Positions 34,980-44,118 are shown, counted from the stretch's first letter. The stretch is 64,000 nt of DNA from Actinomycetes bacterium (GCA_023418505.1 JAEZZR010000005.1:1-64000); one strand, 5' to 3'. The notes: generated by a model from the sequence alone, not told the origin. A program made the numbers and translations.

Positions 34980-35461
34980 CATTCGACACCCCCGGGGCAT
35001 TAGACCCCGGACCGGGAGCTCGCCTGGGTATTGACTTGGGGGACGCGCGTATCGGGCTAGCGCTATCCGATCCCGACGGTATCTTGGCAATGCCGCTGGC
35101 GACGATCCCCAAAACCACCAAGCGGAAAGGCCTGGATGGGGAAGACGTTGGCGAAATCGTCGCCCTGATCCGCCAGCATGAGGTGGTGGAAGTAGTCATG
35201 GGTTTACCTGTGATGCTGGACGGCAGCTTCGGTAGCTCCGCCAAGAAGGCCGGTGATTTTGCGGTGCGGCTGCGGCGGCAGTTGGGTCGATCGATTCCAG
35301 TGAAGTTCGCTGATGAACGGATGACCACAGTGTTGGCTCAGGCTCGGTTGCACGAAGCGGGGCGTGACGTACGCTCGAGTCGGAAAATCATCGACCAGGC
35401 TGCAGCCGTCGAAATCCTGCAATCGTGGTTAGATTCGCGGGCGAAATACCTGAATTCTTAA
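34967..35461 (+). CDS. ruvX: RuvX/YqgF RNase H-fold protein
   Basis: A 164-residue member of the YqgF family, thought to process 16S rRNA precursors and first proposed as a Holliday junction resolvase. The N-terminal LGIDLGDARIGLALSDPDG carries the first catalytic Asp, VVMGLPVMLDGS the second block, and KFADERMTT and KIIDQAAAVEIL the conserved C-terminal motifs. It overlaps the last 13 bases of alaS. alaS-ruvX-mltG-aroE is a conserved order. Confidence 0.93.
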   Translation: MARLAFDTPGALDPGPGARLGIDLGDARIGLALSDPDGILAMPLATIPKTTKRKGLDGEDVGEIVALIRQHEVVEVVMGLPVMLDGSFGSSAKKAGDFAVRLRRQLGRSIPVKFADERMTTVLAQARLHEAGRDVRSSRKIIDQAAAVEILQSWLDSRAKYLNS

Positions 35462-35578
35462 ATAAATATTAATTTAAAGTAGCTGCCGCATTTCCCCTGC
35501 GAGTAATGTGCATATGTTACTGATATTCGCTATTCTTTAGGGAATTGTTCCTAGTCTTAATATTATGAGGAGTAGTGA

Positions 35579-36793
35579 ATGGGCTCACCAGCCTCTAACG
35601 CCCGCCAGCGAGGGACATCAAACTCTCGCCAGAGGGCAACAACTCCCCGCCGGCGGCGTCGGCGTAGTCGCCAGTCGGCCATGGCTATCAACATCACCTC
35701 GGTGTTGCTGTGTCTCTTTATCGTCGCATCGGTAGGTTTCATGTGGTCGCGTGGTGGTGTGTCTGGTGACTTTAAAGGTGAGGGCAACGGAACTGCCGTC
35801 ATGATTGAAGTTGAGCCCGGATCTTCTCTGTCGGAAATTTCTCAAGAGCTAGTAGATCGCGGTGTCGTGGCGTCGACAAGCGCATTCATGGCAGCTGCGA
35901 ACCAGCACCCAGAAGCCGATAACCTACAGCCGGGTTATTACCGTCTACAAGAGCGGATGTCTTCCGAATCCGCAGTAGACGCCTTGTTGGACGTGGAAAA
36001 TCGCGCCGGCACCGTGGATCTACCTACTGGTATACGCCTTGCAGATACTCAGGTAGTGGGTGCAGACGACGTGCGCAAGGGCATCTTTAGCCTGCTGTCT
36101 GAATCTTCCTGCATGGTCGAATCTGAATGCATCACTAAGGAAGAGTTCGAAGCTGCTGCAGGCAATACGCCTCTAGAGCAATTGGGTGTACCTGAATGGG
36201 CGCTGGAACCAGTGCAGGCGCGTGGCAATGATCCACGCCGCTTGGAAGGTTTGATCGTGCCTGGTGTGCACCAGTTCAATCCAGAAGACGACGCAGTTGC
36301 GATTCTTGCCGGTTTGGTAAGTGAATCGACGGCTCGTTACGAAGAGACTGGCTTGCTCTCTGCGGCACAGACCGTTGGGCTGACGCCATATGAGTTGATT
36401 ACCGCTGCCTCGTTGATTCAGATGGAATCGCCGGACGGCGACTTCGACAAGGTAGCCCGCGTGATCTTGAACCGCTTGGACGAGCCGATGCGATTGCAGT
36501 TCGACTCTACGGTGAACTACGACCTGCCTGATCAGGAAGTAGCAACTACCGACGAAGACCGGGCACGTGTGACCGCATGGAATACCTATGCGATGGACGG
36601 GCTGCCTGCAACGCCTATTGCATCGCCTTCCATTGAAGCGATTAAGGCAATGGAAAATCCTGCTGACGGCACCTGGTTGTACTTCGTGACCGTTGATCTG
36701 GATGGCCGAACAGTATTTAACACCACGTTCGAAGAGCACGATGCTGCGATTGCTGAAGCAATCAACAATGGTGTGCTTGACTCCAATCGGTGA
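35579..36793 (+). CDS. mltG: Endolytic murein transglycosylase MltG (YceG-like)
   Basis: MltG cleaves nascent glycan strands and ends their elongation. The 404 residues comprise a very basic cytoplasmic segment (Arg-rich, 20-33), a membrane helix at about 38-56, a LysM-like part and the YceG domain. The catalytic Glu is Glu283 in AASLIQMESPDG, followed by VARVILNRLDEPMRLQFDST. Near the end, GLPATPIASPS and FVTVDLDGRTVF are typical. The ATG follows GAGGAG. Confidence 0.94.
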   Translation: MGSPASNARQRGTSNSRQRATTPRRRRRRSRQSAMAINITSVLLCLFIVASVGFMWSRGGVSGDFKGEGNGTAVMIEVEPGSSLSEISQELVDRGVVASTSAFMAAANQHPEADNLQPGYYRLQERMSSESAVDALLDVENRAGTVDLPTGIRLADTQVVGADDVRKGIFSLLSESSCMVESECITKEEFEAAAGNTPLEQLGVPEWALEPVQARGNDPRRLEGLIVPGVHQFNPEDDAVAILAGLVSESTARYEETGLLSAAQTVGLTPYELITAASLIQMESPDGDFDKVARVILNRLDEPMRLQFDSTVNYDLPDQEVATTDEDRARVTAWNTYAMDGLPATPIASPSIEAIKAMENPADGTWLYFVTVDLDGRTVFNTTFEEHDAAIAEAINNGVLDSNR

Positions 36794-36799
36794 TTAACC

Positions 36800-37615
36800 T
36801 TGCAACAGCAAGCAGCCGTACTGGGAGATCCGGTAGAGCATTCTTTATCCCCGGTGATCCACAATGCCGGGTATGAGGCTTTAGGGCTACACCAGTGGCA
36901 CTACAGCCGAATCAGGTGTACTGCTGAAGCTTTGCCTGCGATTGTGGCGGAGCACAGTGAATACCGTGGGTTCTCGGTGACGATGCCAAACAAATTTGCT
37001 GCGTTGCACTTTGCGGACGACGTCACTGATCGGGCACAACTTATTGGTTCGGCGAACACTTTGGTGCGAACTGCTATTGGTTGGCGCGCTGATAACACTG
37101 ACGGTTTAGGGCTAGTAGGGGCGATGAAGGAAGTTGAGCTTCCTCCATCGGCGACGCGTGCAGTAATCGTGGGTAATGGTGGAACTAGCCGAGCTGCGCT
37201 CTGGGCGTGTAGCCAGGCAGGTATTCAACATGTCACGGTGGTTGCTCGCTCCGAACGGGCATTAGAGTTGGAGCCTCTCGCCGCCGCGCTAGGTATGAGC
37301 CTGGCGTGGGTGACATTCCAAGCTCCGAACCTGATGGATATTGCCGGTGCAGCAGATGTATTGATCTCTACGATTCCTACTGATGCGTTAGAGGGTTACG
37401 CCGGATATCTGGCTCGGGCACCTCGAATCATCGATTGCATCTACCATCCACGACCCACACGTTTACTGCAGGCGGCAGAAAAGTCTGGCGCTATTGCCGT
37501 CGATGGATTGACCATGCTGTTGCACCAGGCGCTCAGCCAATTCGAGCAGTTTACCGGGGAGCCGGCACCAATTACGCCTATGCGGGAAGCTCTCTGGCAC
37601 GCAGTTGAAAAATAG
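36800..37615 (+). CDS. aroE: Shikimate dehydrogenase family protein
   Basis: AroE reduces 3-dehydroshikimate with NADPH. The 271 residues show the substrate site SLSPVIHNAGY (about 14-24), the catalytic Lys65 in TMPNKFAAL, ADNTDGLGLVG near 98 and the nucleotide-binding NGGTSRAAL near 127. The TTG start lies seven bases after mltG. Paralogues that act on quinate exist in corynebacteria, but the position next to mltG and the chorismate genes favours shikimate. Confidence 0.92.
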   Translation: MQQQAAVLGDPVEHSLSPVIHNAGYEALGLHQWHYSRIRCTAEALPAIVAEHSEYRGFSVTMPNKFAALHFADDVTDRAQLIGSANTLVRTAIGWRADNTDGLGLVGAMKEVELPPSATRAVIVGNGGTSRAALWACSQAGIQHVTVVARSERALELEPLAAALGMSLAWVTFQAPNLMDIAGAADVLISTIPTDALEGYAGYLARAPRIIDCIYHPRPTRLLQAAEKSGAIAVDGLTMLLHQALSQFEQFTGEPAPITPMREALWHAVEK

Positions 37616-37640
37616 CTTTATCCAAATTCACTAATAAAGC
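37615..37640 (+). other. Weak stem-loop after aroE
   Basis: GCTTTAT at 37615-37621 pairs with ATAAAGC at 37634-37640 around a 12-base loop. No T-run follows, so it is at best a weak terminator or processing signal. Confidence 0.3.
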
Positions 37641-37724
37641 GAACGTTCTTGGCAATTTCTGCGTCTAACTATTTCTGAATTTCGTTACTTGAGTCAGATT
37701 TAGTGAATCGGGGGATTGCTGTCG

Positions 37725-38198
37725 ATGATTGATACTTTCGCTGCCGTTGTCGCAACTGCTGTCGCGACCGCCTGTGCATTGGCTGCTGTTTGCTGGTGGG
37801 ATTGGCGATGGCTGCGGGTCCCTAATTGGCTTAACGGCATGGCATTTGCGACCAGCTGTTTAGTTGCGATGCAGCCTACCCATTCACTGCGGACTGGACT
37901 GATAGGAGCGTTCACGTGGTTCGCTATTTACTGGCTGATAGCGAGCATCAAACCTGGCGCCTTCGGCGGGGGAGACATCAAACTTGCTGCAAGTACTGGA
38001 TTGCTCAGCAGTATGAGTGCTAGCTCTGCAGTCCCAGGTATCGCCAATGCCTTAGCCGGCATTGTTGGTGCTGCTGTAGTGACATTGCTGTTCGCAGCTT
38101 TCGTGCCGGACGGCAGAAAGCGGCGGAGTTTGAAGCACCCGGTGCCTCATGGGCCAGCGATGGTTATTAGCGCTCTTGTGGTGTGGTTACTGCTGTAA
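37725..38198 (+). CDS. A24-type prepilin peptidase-like membrane protein
   Basis: The 157-residue protein is almost entirely hydrophobic with about five membrane segments. The two catalytic aspartates of the A24 (TadV/CpaA, GspO-like) family are visible in WWDWRWLRVPN (about 24-34) and GGGDIKLA (about 85-92). Such enzymes cleave leader peptides of type IV pilins. No pilin or pilus assembly gene is in the window. ATG 37725 follows GGGGA; TTG 37716 is an alternative. It lies between aroE and aroC. Confidence 0.88.
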   Translation: MIDTFAAVVATAVATACALAAVCWWDWRWLRVPNWLNGMAFATSCLVAMQPTHSLRTGLIGAFTWFAIYWLIASIKPGAFGGGDIKLAASTGLLSSMSASSAVPGIANALAGIVGAAVVTLLFAAFVPDGRKRRSLKHPVPHGPAMVISALVVWLLL

Positions 38199-38235
38199 AC
38201 CACCATTAATCCGGAAAACATGACAGTATAGTTCC

Positions 38236-39432
38236 ATGTTTCGGATGACTACCGCAGGTGAATCTCACGGCCAAGCTCTTATCGCCATGGTGGAAGGTGC
38301 TCCCGCAGGGCTACCAATCACCGCCGAAGACATCAGCTTTCAGCTAGCTCGGCGGCGCCTGGGGTATGGGCGCGGGGCTCGCATGAAGTTTGAGGCAGAC
38401 GAACTCACCTTGTTGGCAGGCATCCGTCACGGTGAAACTTTAGGCTCGCCGATTGCAATCCAGATTGGCAATTCCGAGTGGCCGAAGTGGGTTGATGTGA
38501 TGGCGCCAGGTCCGGTGCCGGAGGAAGCCTTGCAGTCGGCTCGTGGCGCCAAACTCACCCGTCCACGTCCCGGACACGCCGATTTCAATGGCATGATCAA
38601 ATACAACCACCAGGATGCCCGCAATATCTTGGAGCGTTCCTCCGCGCGCGAAACTGCAGCTCGTGTGGCAGCCGCTACCGTCGCCCGCAACCTATTGCGC
38701 ACCGTGCTCGGGGTGGAAATTGTCTCCCACGTGATTTCTATTGGAAACTCCAACCCTTATGACGGTCCGGTGCCAACGGTCGCGGATCAAAAGCAGATCG
38801 ATGAATCTCCAGTGCGTGCCTATAACAAAGCAGCCGAAGAAAGCATGATCTCCGAAATCGAAACCGCCAAGAAGCAGGGGGATACCCTCGGCGGAGTTGT
38901 CGAGGTTGTTGTTCATGGCTTGCCGATCGGCTTGGGTTCGCATATTTCTGGCGATGCTCGGCTCGATTCCCAGCTTGCAGGTGCAGTAATGGGCATTCAG
39001 TCGGTAAAGGGCGTGGAAATCGGAGATGGATTCTTAGAAGCGCGCCGCCGGGGTTCGGAAGCTCACGACGAAATGGTCCGCGCTGATGATCATGGGGTGA
39101 CCCGACTTTCCAACCGTGCTGGTGGCTTAGAAGGCGGTATGACCAACGGTCAGCCACTCGTCGTTCGCGCCGCAATGAAACCAATTTCGACTGTGCCGCG
39201 CGCACTGAAGACCGTCGATATGGCTACCGGTGATGCTGCTACCGCAATCCATCAACGCTCGGATGTCTGTGCCGTACCTGCCGGTGGAGTGGTTGCCGAA
39301 GCGATGGTGGCACTAGTTCTTGCCCGCGCTGTAGTGGAGAAATTTGGTGGCGATAGTATCGAGGAAATGCAGCGTAATATTAGTCAATATCAGCAATATG
39401 TTGCAGACCGTTTGAACTGGGATCTCGCTTAA
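38236..39432 (+). CDS. aroC: Chorismate synthase
   Basis: AroC makes chorismate from EPSP using reduced FMN. The 398 residues start MFRMTTAGESHG, the family N-terminus, and contain RPGHADFNGMIKY (about 112-124), ERSSARETAARVA (about 134-146) and SNRAGGLEGGMTNGQP (about 293-308), all diagnostic. It heads the tight aroC-aroK-aroB-aroQ group. The region after its stop contains a degenerate 12-bp repeat. Confidence 0.97.
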   Translation: MFRMTTAGESHGQALIAMVEGAPAGLPITAEDISFQLARRRLGYGRGARMKFEADELTLLAGIRHGETLGSPIAIQIGNSEWPKWVDVMAPGPVPEEALQSARGAKLTRPRPGHADFNGMIKYNHQDARNILERSSARETAARVAAATVARNLLRTVLGVEIVSHVISIGNSNPYDGPVPTVADQKQIDESPVRAYNKAAEESMISEIETAKKQGDTLGGVVEVVVHGLPIGLGSHISGDARLDSQLAGAVMGIQSVKGVEIGDGFLEARRRGSEAHDEMVRADDHGVTRLSNRAGGLEGGMTNGQPLVVRAAMKPISTVPRALKTVDMATGDAATAIHQRSDVCAVPAGGVVAEAMVALVLARAVVEKFGGDSIEEMQRNISQYQQYVADRLNWDLA

Positions 39433-39435
39433 GAC

Positions 39436-39471
39436 CTCGTTGCGGTACTCGTTGCAGTCCTCGTTAGAGAC
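39436..39471 (+). repeat. Three degenerate 12-bp tandem units after aroC
   Basis: CTCGTTGCGGTA, CTCGTTGCAGTC and CTCGTTAGAGAC follow one another at 39436-39471. They fill most of the gap between aroC and aroK. Confidence 0.7.
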
Positions 39472-39496
39472 GCTCGATAGAAGGGAATAGACGGGA

Positions 39497-40033
39497 ATGG
39501 GTTCACCTTTAGTGGTGTTAGTTGGCCCTCCGGGTTCGGGAAAATCGACTATTGGTCGTCGGTTATCACGAGCTTTACAGGTTCCGTTGACAGATACGGA
39601 TTTCCTTATCGAAGAACGCGAAAACGATACCTGTGGTGCCGTCTTTTCGCGCTTGGGTGAACCTGCTTTTCGACAATTGGAAGAAGAAGTGGTTGCAGAT
39701 GCCCTACAGCGGGATGGCGTCGTCAGCCTAGGTGGTGGTGCAGTGCTGTCCGAGCGCACCCGGGCACTGCTAGCGGAACACGCCGTGGTGTATCTCAACG
39801 TCACTGTGGAAGAGGGCGTGCGCCGCACCATGATCGATAATTCTCGCCCGGTGTTGGAGTGCGAAAACCCGATCGAGCGGTATGCGGAAATTTTGTCGCA
39901 GCGCAATGATCTGTACCACGAGGTAGCAAGCTTCAAAGTGGATTCTGATTCGCGTTCGCCACAACGTGTGGTGACTGAAGTGCTGCAATATCTGGATCTT
40001 GTGGGCGATGTTGACGAAGTAGAGAGCAACTAA
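39497..40033 (+). CDS. aroK: Shikimate kinase
   Basis: This 178-residue P-loop kinase phosphorylates shikimate. Walker A is GPPGSGKST near residue 11, the shikimate-binding block DTDFLIEE follows near 35, and SLGGGAVLSERTR near 79 is conserved. Its stop directly touches the aroB start (TAAATG). Confidence 0.96.
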   Translation: MGSPLVVLVGPPGSGKSTIGRRLSRALQVPLTDTDFLIEERENDTCGAVFSRLGEPAFRQLEEEVVADALQRDGVVSLGGGAVLSERTRALLAEHAVVYLNVTVEEGVRRTMIDNSRPVLECENPIERYAEILSQRNDLYHEVASFKVDSDSRSPQRVVTEVLQYLDLVGDVDEVESN

Positions 40034-41152
40034 ATGACGGTCTTACAGACGATCCCCGTAACCGGACCGGCCCCATATCAGGTGGTAGTAGGTGACAACC
40101 TGCTTGGTGATATCGCAGATTCTGTCTCCGGCGGTTTGGTATCCGCTCAGGTAGTGCCCATTATCTACCAGGAAGCAGTGGCTAAAGCGGTCGGTGCGCT
40201 GGCGCAGCTACTAGAAGGGCGTGGTGTTACCGCAGTTCCGATTGCCGTACCGGATGCCGAAGAAGGTAAGACTCTCGCGGTAGCAGAGAATTTATGGGAT
40301 CGCTTCGGAGAGCTCGGCGTTAGCCGCAAAGATGCAGTAATTGCTGTCGGTGGTGGTGCAGCTACTGATTTAGCTGGTTTCGTGGCAGCAACCTGGATGC
40401 GTGGCATCCCGGTGATCCAGGTGCCTACCACTGTGCTGGCCATGGTGGACGCGGCCGTTGGTGGCAAAACTGGTATTAACACGGCTGCTGGTAAGAACCT
40501 CGTGGGATCTTTCCACGAACCGACCGCGGTTTTTGTTGATGTTGATTTCCTGCAAACCCTGCCACGCGCCGAGATTGTCGCCGGATCCGCGGAAATCATT
40601 AAAACGGGTTTTATTGCCGATGAGCGGATCCTCAATTTATTCGTGAAGGATCCGCAGCGGTGTCTTGATCCCGCTGGAGATTTGCCTGAGTTGTTGTGCC
40701 GTTCGATTGCTGTAAAAGCCCGTGTGGTTAGTGAAGATCTGAAAGAAGCGGGTTTGCGCGAGATCCTTAACTATGGGCACACCTTTGGCCATGCCGTCGA
40801 AAAGCATGAAAACTTTTCGTGGCGCCATGGACATGCCGTAAGCGTCGGGATGGTTTACGTGGCTGAGCTGGCGGCACGTAGTGGCTTAATGAAACCAGAA
40901 TTAGTAGATGTACACCGCAAGATTCTCGCAGACGTAGGGCTTCCTACTCATTACGATCAGGCGCCCTTCGAAGTACTACTGAAAGCGATGGGACGCGATA
41001 AGAAGTCCCACCACGGCATGCTTCGCTTCGTGGTGCTCGAAGATATTGGAAAGACGGCGCGGCTGGAAAATCCTTCGCTAGAGGTACTGCAAGAGGCTTA
41101 CGACGCAGTAGCTTCGACTGACCTCGACGCTAGAGCAGCATCCAAAAGGTAA
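40034..41152 (+). CDS. aroB: 3-Dehydroquinate synthase
   Basis: AroB converts DAHP to 3-dehydroquinate with NAD and a metal ion. The 372 residues contain AVGGGAATDLAGFVAATWMRG (split around residue 100-120), VPTTVLAMVDAAVGGKTGIN (about 134-153), NLVGSFHEPTAV, and the metal-binding LNYGHTFGHAVEK (about 245-257) and WRHGHAVSVGM. It abuts aroK and is followed by aroQ. Confidence 0.97.
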   Translation: MTVLQTIPVTGPAPYQVVVGDNLLGDIADSVSGGLVSAQVVPIIYQEAVAKAVGALAQLLEGRGVTAVPIAVPDAEEGKTLAVAENLWDRFGELGVSRKDAVIAVGGGAATDLAGFVAATWMRGIPVIQVPTTVLAMVDAAVGGKTGINTAAGKNLVGSFHEPTAVFVDVDFLQTLPRAEIVAGSAEIIKTGFIADERILNLFVKDPQRCLDPAGDLPELLCRSIAVKARVVSEDLKEAGLREILNYGHTFGHAVEKHENFSWRHGHAVSVGMVYVAELAARSGLMKPELVDVHRKILADVGLPTHYDQAPFEVLLKAMGRDKKSHHGMLRFVVLEDIGKTARLENPSLEVLQEAYDAVASTDLDARAASKR

Positions 41153-41171
41153 GCGTAAAGGTTAAGTACCA

Positions 41172-41642
41172 ATGAAAAACCGACAGCTCCTTGTCTTAAA
41201 CGGTCCGAATCTCAACCGGCTAGGAAAGCGGCAGCCAGATATCTATGGCGCTACCACGCTCACCGACGTCGAAAAGCACCTGGCAGAACTGGGTGAGACT
41301 CTCGGACTACAGGTGCGCTGCCTGCAATCGAATTACGAGGGGCAGCTCGTGGAATGGATCCACGAAGCAGCCGATGCGCAGATTCCAGTGGTGATTAATC
41401 CAGGTGGGCTGACGCATACGTCAGTTGTGTTGCGCGATGCTCTGGCAGAGATTGCGGATGGGCCGGGCTTCATCGAGGTGCATATCTCGAATGTGCACGC
41501 TCGGGAGGAGTTTCGGCATCATTCATATCTGTCCCCGATAGCGCGTGGCGTGATCGCGGGATTAGGGGTGCAGGGCTACGAATTGGCCGTGCGTTGGTTT
41601 GCGGCTGAGTATTTCGAGAGCCAGGTGAAAGACGCAAGATAG
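41172..41642 (+). CDS. aroQ: 3-Dehydroquinate dehydratase, type II
   Basis: A 156-residue type II dehydroquinase. The N-terminal LVLNGPNLNRLGKRQPDIYG carries the catalytic Tyr, and NPGGLTHTSVVLRDAL and EVHISNVHAREEFRHHSY complete the active site. It follows aroB by 19 bases, completing four steps of the shikimate route in one gene group. Confidence 0.97.
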   Translation: MKNRQLLVLNGPNLNRLGKRQPDIYGATTLTDVEKHLAELGETLGLQVRCLQSNYEGQLVEWIHEAADAQIPVVINPGGLTHTSVVLRDALAEIADGPGFIEVHISNVHAREEFRHHSYLSPIARGVIAGLGVQGYELAVRWFAAEYFESQVKDAR

Positions 41643-41675
41643 GTGCCTGTTCGCCACAGCGTTTAGAGTGGATCT

Positions 41676-42836
41676 ATGGCTGAAAATGATCCTCAAGAAA
41701 TTTTTGCTGTGCGACGTCGCAAGCTGGCTCAGGGTTTAGCTGATCATGGTTGCGATTTTTTCCTTACTACCCGTGTGGATCATGTGCGGTGGTTAACGGG
41801 TTTTGATAGCTCGAATGCCGGCGTGCTGCTGGGCGCTGATGGCTCTACCAAGATAGCTACCGACTCGCGTTATGCCACGCAGGTGCGGATTCAAGCGCCA
41901 GGGATCGACGTGATTGATAGTCGTAATACGGCCGTAGGGTTGATCGGGGATCTCATCGATCGCAGCGACGATCCAGAGGCTACCTTGCGAATTGGTATCG
42001 AAGCCAGTGCTTTGTCGGTGGCTACGTTCCGGCAATTGGAAAAGTTTATCGCCGATGCCACCGGAGAGCCCGATGCAGATTCCACGCCTTCCGTCGAGCT
42101 CGTGGAAACCAATAACGTAGTAGAGCAGATTCGACTAGTGAAATCGGAAGACGAGCTCGATCGGCTACGTAACGTCGCCCAGCTTGCAGTAGACGCCTAT
42201 GAATCGTTGCTCGCCGACGACATGGTGCGTCCGGGCATGACCGAACGTCAGGTAGCCGCAGAGCTGGAGTACCGCATGCGTCTGCGGGGAGCAGATGGCC
42301 CGAGCTTCGACACGATCGTGGCGTCCGGGCCTAATTCCGCGAAGCCACACCACAGTGCCAGTGATCGGGTGATTGAAGAAGGCGATCTGGTCACCATCGA
42401 TTTTGGTGCTTGGCAGGACGGCTATGCCTCAGACAAGACCCGCACATTGATCGCAGGTGGCAAGGAAAAGGGCTCGGAATTTTCGCGGGAGATCTATAAC
42501 GTAGTATTACGTGCCCAGCTGGCTGGCATTGAAGCAGCTACTGCAGGTACGAAGCTTTTCGACGTAGATAAAGCCTGCCGCGATGTGATCAGTGAAGCCG
42601 GCTACGGAGAGTACTTTGTCCATTCCACTGGGCACGGCATCGGCATTGAAGTCCATGAAATGCCTGCTGCTACCGCAAAAGCTGGCGACGAAACTTTGGA
42701 ACCAGGTATGACACTTACCGTAGAGCCAGGTATCTACGTGCCAGAGCAAGGTGGCGTTCGCATTGAAGATACTGTGATCATCACTGCCGATGGCGCACCG
42801 GAAGTGATCACCAAGATTTCCAAAGAGCTGTTGTAA
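41676..42836 (+). CDS. M24-family metallopeptidase (Xaa-Pro peptidase)
   Basis: The 386-residue protein has a creatinase-like N-terminal domain (about 1-135) and a pita-bread catalytic domain. Metal ligands are seen in TIDFGAWQDGYASDKTRT (two Asp, about 238-249), HSTGHGIGIEVHEMP (His), TVEPGIYVPEQGG (Glu) and RIEDTV (Glu). Xaa-Pro aminopeptidase or dipeptidase activity is typical. It stands before efp, a position conserved in many bacteria, which fits a role in proline peptide turnover. Confidence 0.92.
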   Translation: MAENDPQEIFAVRRRKLAQGLADHGCDFFLTTRVDHVRWLTGFDSSNAGVLLGADGSTKIATDSRYATQVRIQAPGIDVIDSRNTAVGLIGDLIDRSDDPEATLRIGIEASALSVATFRQLEKFIADATGEPDADSTPSVELVETNNVVEQIRLVKSEDELDRLRNVAQLAVDAYESLLADDMVRPGMTERQVAAELEYRMRLRGADGPSFDTIVASGPNSAKPHHSASDRVIEEGDLVTIDFGAWQDGYASDKTRTLIAGGKEKGSEFSREIYNVVLRAQLAGIEAATAGTKLFDVDKACRDVISEAGYGEYFVHSTGHGIGIEVHEMPAATAKAGDETLEPGMTLTVEPGIYVPEQGGVRIEDTVIITADGAPEVITKISKELL

Positions 42837-42895
42837 ACTAGCGGACTTAGAGTTAGTGAAAAATCCCAATACGCATCTTGCGAAAAGGAGAATTT

Positions 42896-43459
42896 GTGGC
42901 TTCCACCTCAGATTTTAAGAACGGCCTTGTGCTGAAGATCGACAACAAACTGCAGCAGATCGTGGAATTCCAGCACGTAAAGCCAGGTAAAGGTCCAGCT
43001 TTCGTACGTACCAAGTTGAAGGATGTGGTCTCTGGCAAGGTCACCGATAAGACCTTCAACGCTGGCGTGAAGGTGGAAGTAGCGCTGGTTGATCGTCGCG
43101 ATATGACTTTCTTGTACCGCGATGGCGCAGATTTCGTCTTGATGGATATGCAGGATTACGAGCAGATTAATATCGCTCCAGAGCTAATGGGCGATGGTGC
43201 GAAGTTCCTGCTGGAAAACACTACAGTTCAGGTTTCCTTCCACGAAGGTCAGCCACTATTCGTGGAATTGCCAGTCACCGTTGAACTGACAGTATCGCAG
43301 ACTGATCCTGGCCTGCAGGGTGATCGTTCTACCGGTGGCACGAAGCCAGCAACGATGGAAACCGGCGCTGAGGTTCAGGTGCCTTTGTTCATCGAAACCG
43401 GCGATGTGTTGAAGATTGACACTCGTAACGGTTCCTACGTCTCCCGCGCCAATATCTAG
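42896..43459 (+). CDS. efp: Elongation factor P
   Basis: EF-P rescues ribosomes stalled at proline stretches. The 187 residues hold the KOW-like domain with the loop HVKPGKGPAFVRTKL (about 27-41, Lys at the tip), the central OB domain and the C-terminal DPGLQGDRSTGGTKPA signature. The frame begins slightly upstream, but GTG 42896 directly follows AAAAGGAG and gives the normal length. nusB follows. Confidence 0.97.
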   Translation: MASTSDFKNGLVLKIDNKLQQIVEFQHVKPGKGPAFVRTKLKDVVSGKVTDKTFNAGVKVEVALVDRRDMTFLYRDGADFVLMDMQDYEQINIAPELMGDGAKFLLENTTVQVSFHEGQPLFVELPVTVELTVSQTDPGLQGDRSTGGTKPATMETGAEVQVPLFIETGDVLKIDTRNGSYVSRANI

Positions 43460-43468
43460 TCCTTGGTG

Positions 43469-44041
43469 ATGATGCATTCTCACGAATCTCATAACGATTC
43501 CGAAACTGGCTCCGCTGCCGCTTCCGAGTCGCAGTCGCGTCGCCAGCGTGGGTATAAGCGGCATGGTTCGCGTTATCGTGCACGCCGACGCGCTGTTGAT
43601 TTGCTGTTCGAAGCAGAGCAGCGCGAGTTCGATCTGGTTGAGCTCTTAGAAGAACGCTTAGAACTAGCTCGCGACGAGGAAGTGGATGTGAAGCCAGTTC
43701 CTGAATACACCGAGACAATTGTGCGAGGTGTGGCCAGCGAAATGGATAGCTTGGATCAGACGCTAAAGCAATACCTCACTGCAGAGTGGCCGTTGCATCG
43801 TCTGCCAGCAGTGGATCGAGCAATTTTGCGTTTGAGCCTTTGGGAGCTGCACTTTAACTCCGAGGTGCCACCGCGAGTAGCAGTGGTTGAAGGTGTGGAA
43901 CTGGCAAGCGAATATTCCACTGATGACGCTGCACCGTATATCAACGCCGTGCTGGATCAAGCAGCAAATTCCGCTGAACATGCGCGGGCAGCTGCGGAAG
44001 TACTGGGTAGCTTATCGTTTGTCGCGGAGTCCCAAGACTAA
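43469..44041 (+). CDS. nusB: Transcription antitermination factor NusB
   Basis: NusB with NusE binds boxA RNA in rRNA operons. The protein of about 190 residues has a His/Ser/Arg-rich N-terminal extension followed by the all-helical NusB fold: RARRRAVDLLFEAEQRE, LPAVDRAILRLSLWEL and VAVVEGVELASEYS are diagnostic. TTG, GTG and two ATG codons lie in a row at 43463-43474, so the exact start is open; ATG 43469 is used. It ends a few bases before the pyr operon promoter region. Confidence 0.94.
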   Translation: MMHSHESHNDSETGSAAASESQSRRQRGYKRHGSRYRARRRAVDLLFEAEQREFDLVELLEERLELARDEEVDVKPVPEYTETIVRGVASEMDSLDQTLKQYLTAEWPLHRLPAVDRAILRLSLWELHFNSEVPPRVAVVEGVELASEYSTDDAAPYINAVLDQAANSAEHARAAAEVLGSLSFVAESQD

Positions 44042-44043
44042 GA

Positions 44044-44052
44044 TGGTAGGCT
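44044..44052 (+). promoter_or_regulatory. Probable extended -10 promoter element of the pyr operon
   Basis: TGGTAGGCT fits TG-N-TANNNT and lies just past the nusB stop. It would start transcription near 44058-44060, leaving a leader of about 65 bases before pyrR. The -35 is poor, which is common with extended -10 promoters. Confidence 0.45.
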
Positions 44053-44063
44053 GTTAGCCGGAT

Positions 44064-44118
44064 CCGTGATATCGCACGGGACATCCTTTAACGGACCGCA
44101 CCGAGAGGCGGGGAAGGA
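44064..44118 (+). promoter_or_regulatory. pyrR leader with PyrR-type RNA hairpin covering the ribosome binding site
   Basis: A first small hairpin is possible (CCGTG/CACGG around 44064-44079). The second is the striking one: TCCTT at 44084-44088 pairs exactly with AAGGA of the Shine-Dalgarno (44114-44118), and CCGC (44096-44099) pairs with GCGG (44108-44111) around a loop reading ACCGAGAG. The loop and closing bases (CCGAGAGGC) match the conserved core of PyrR-binding RNAs, and the 5' strand carries a purine-containing internal bulge as in known PyrR sites. PyrR bound with UMP would stabilise the hairpin and block translation. Confidence 0.6.
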
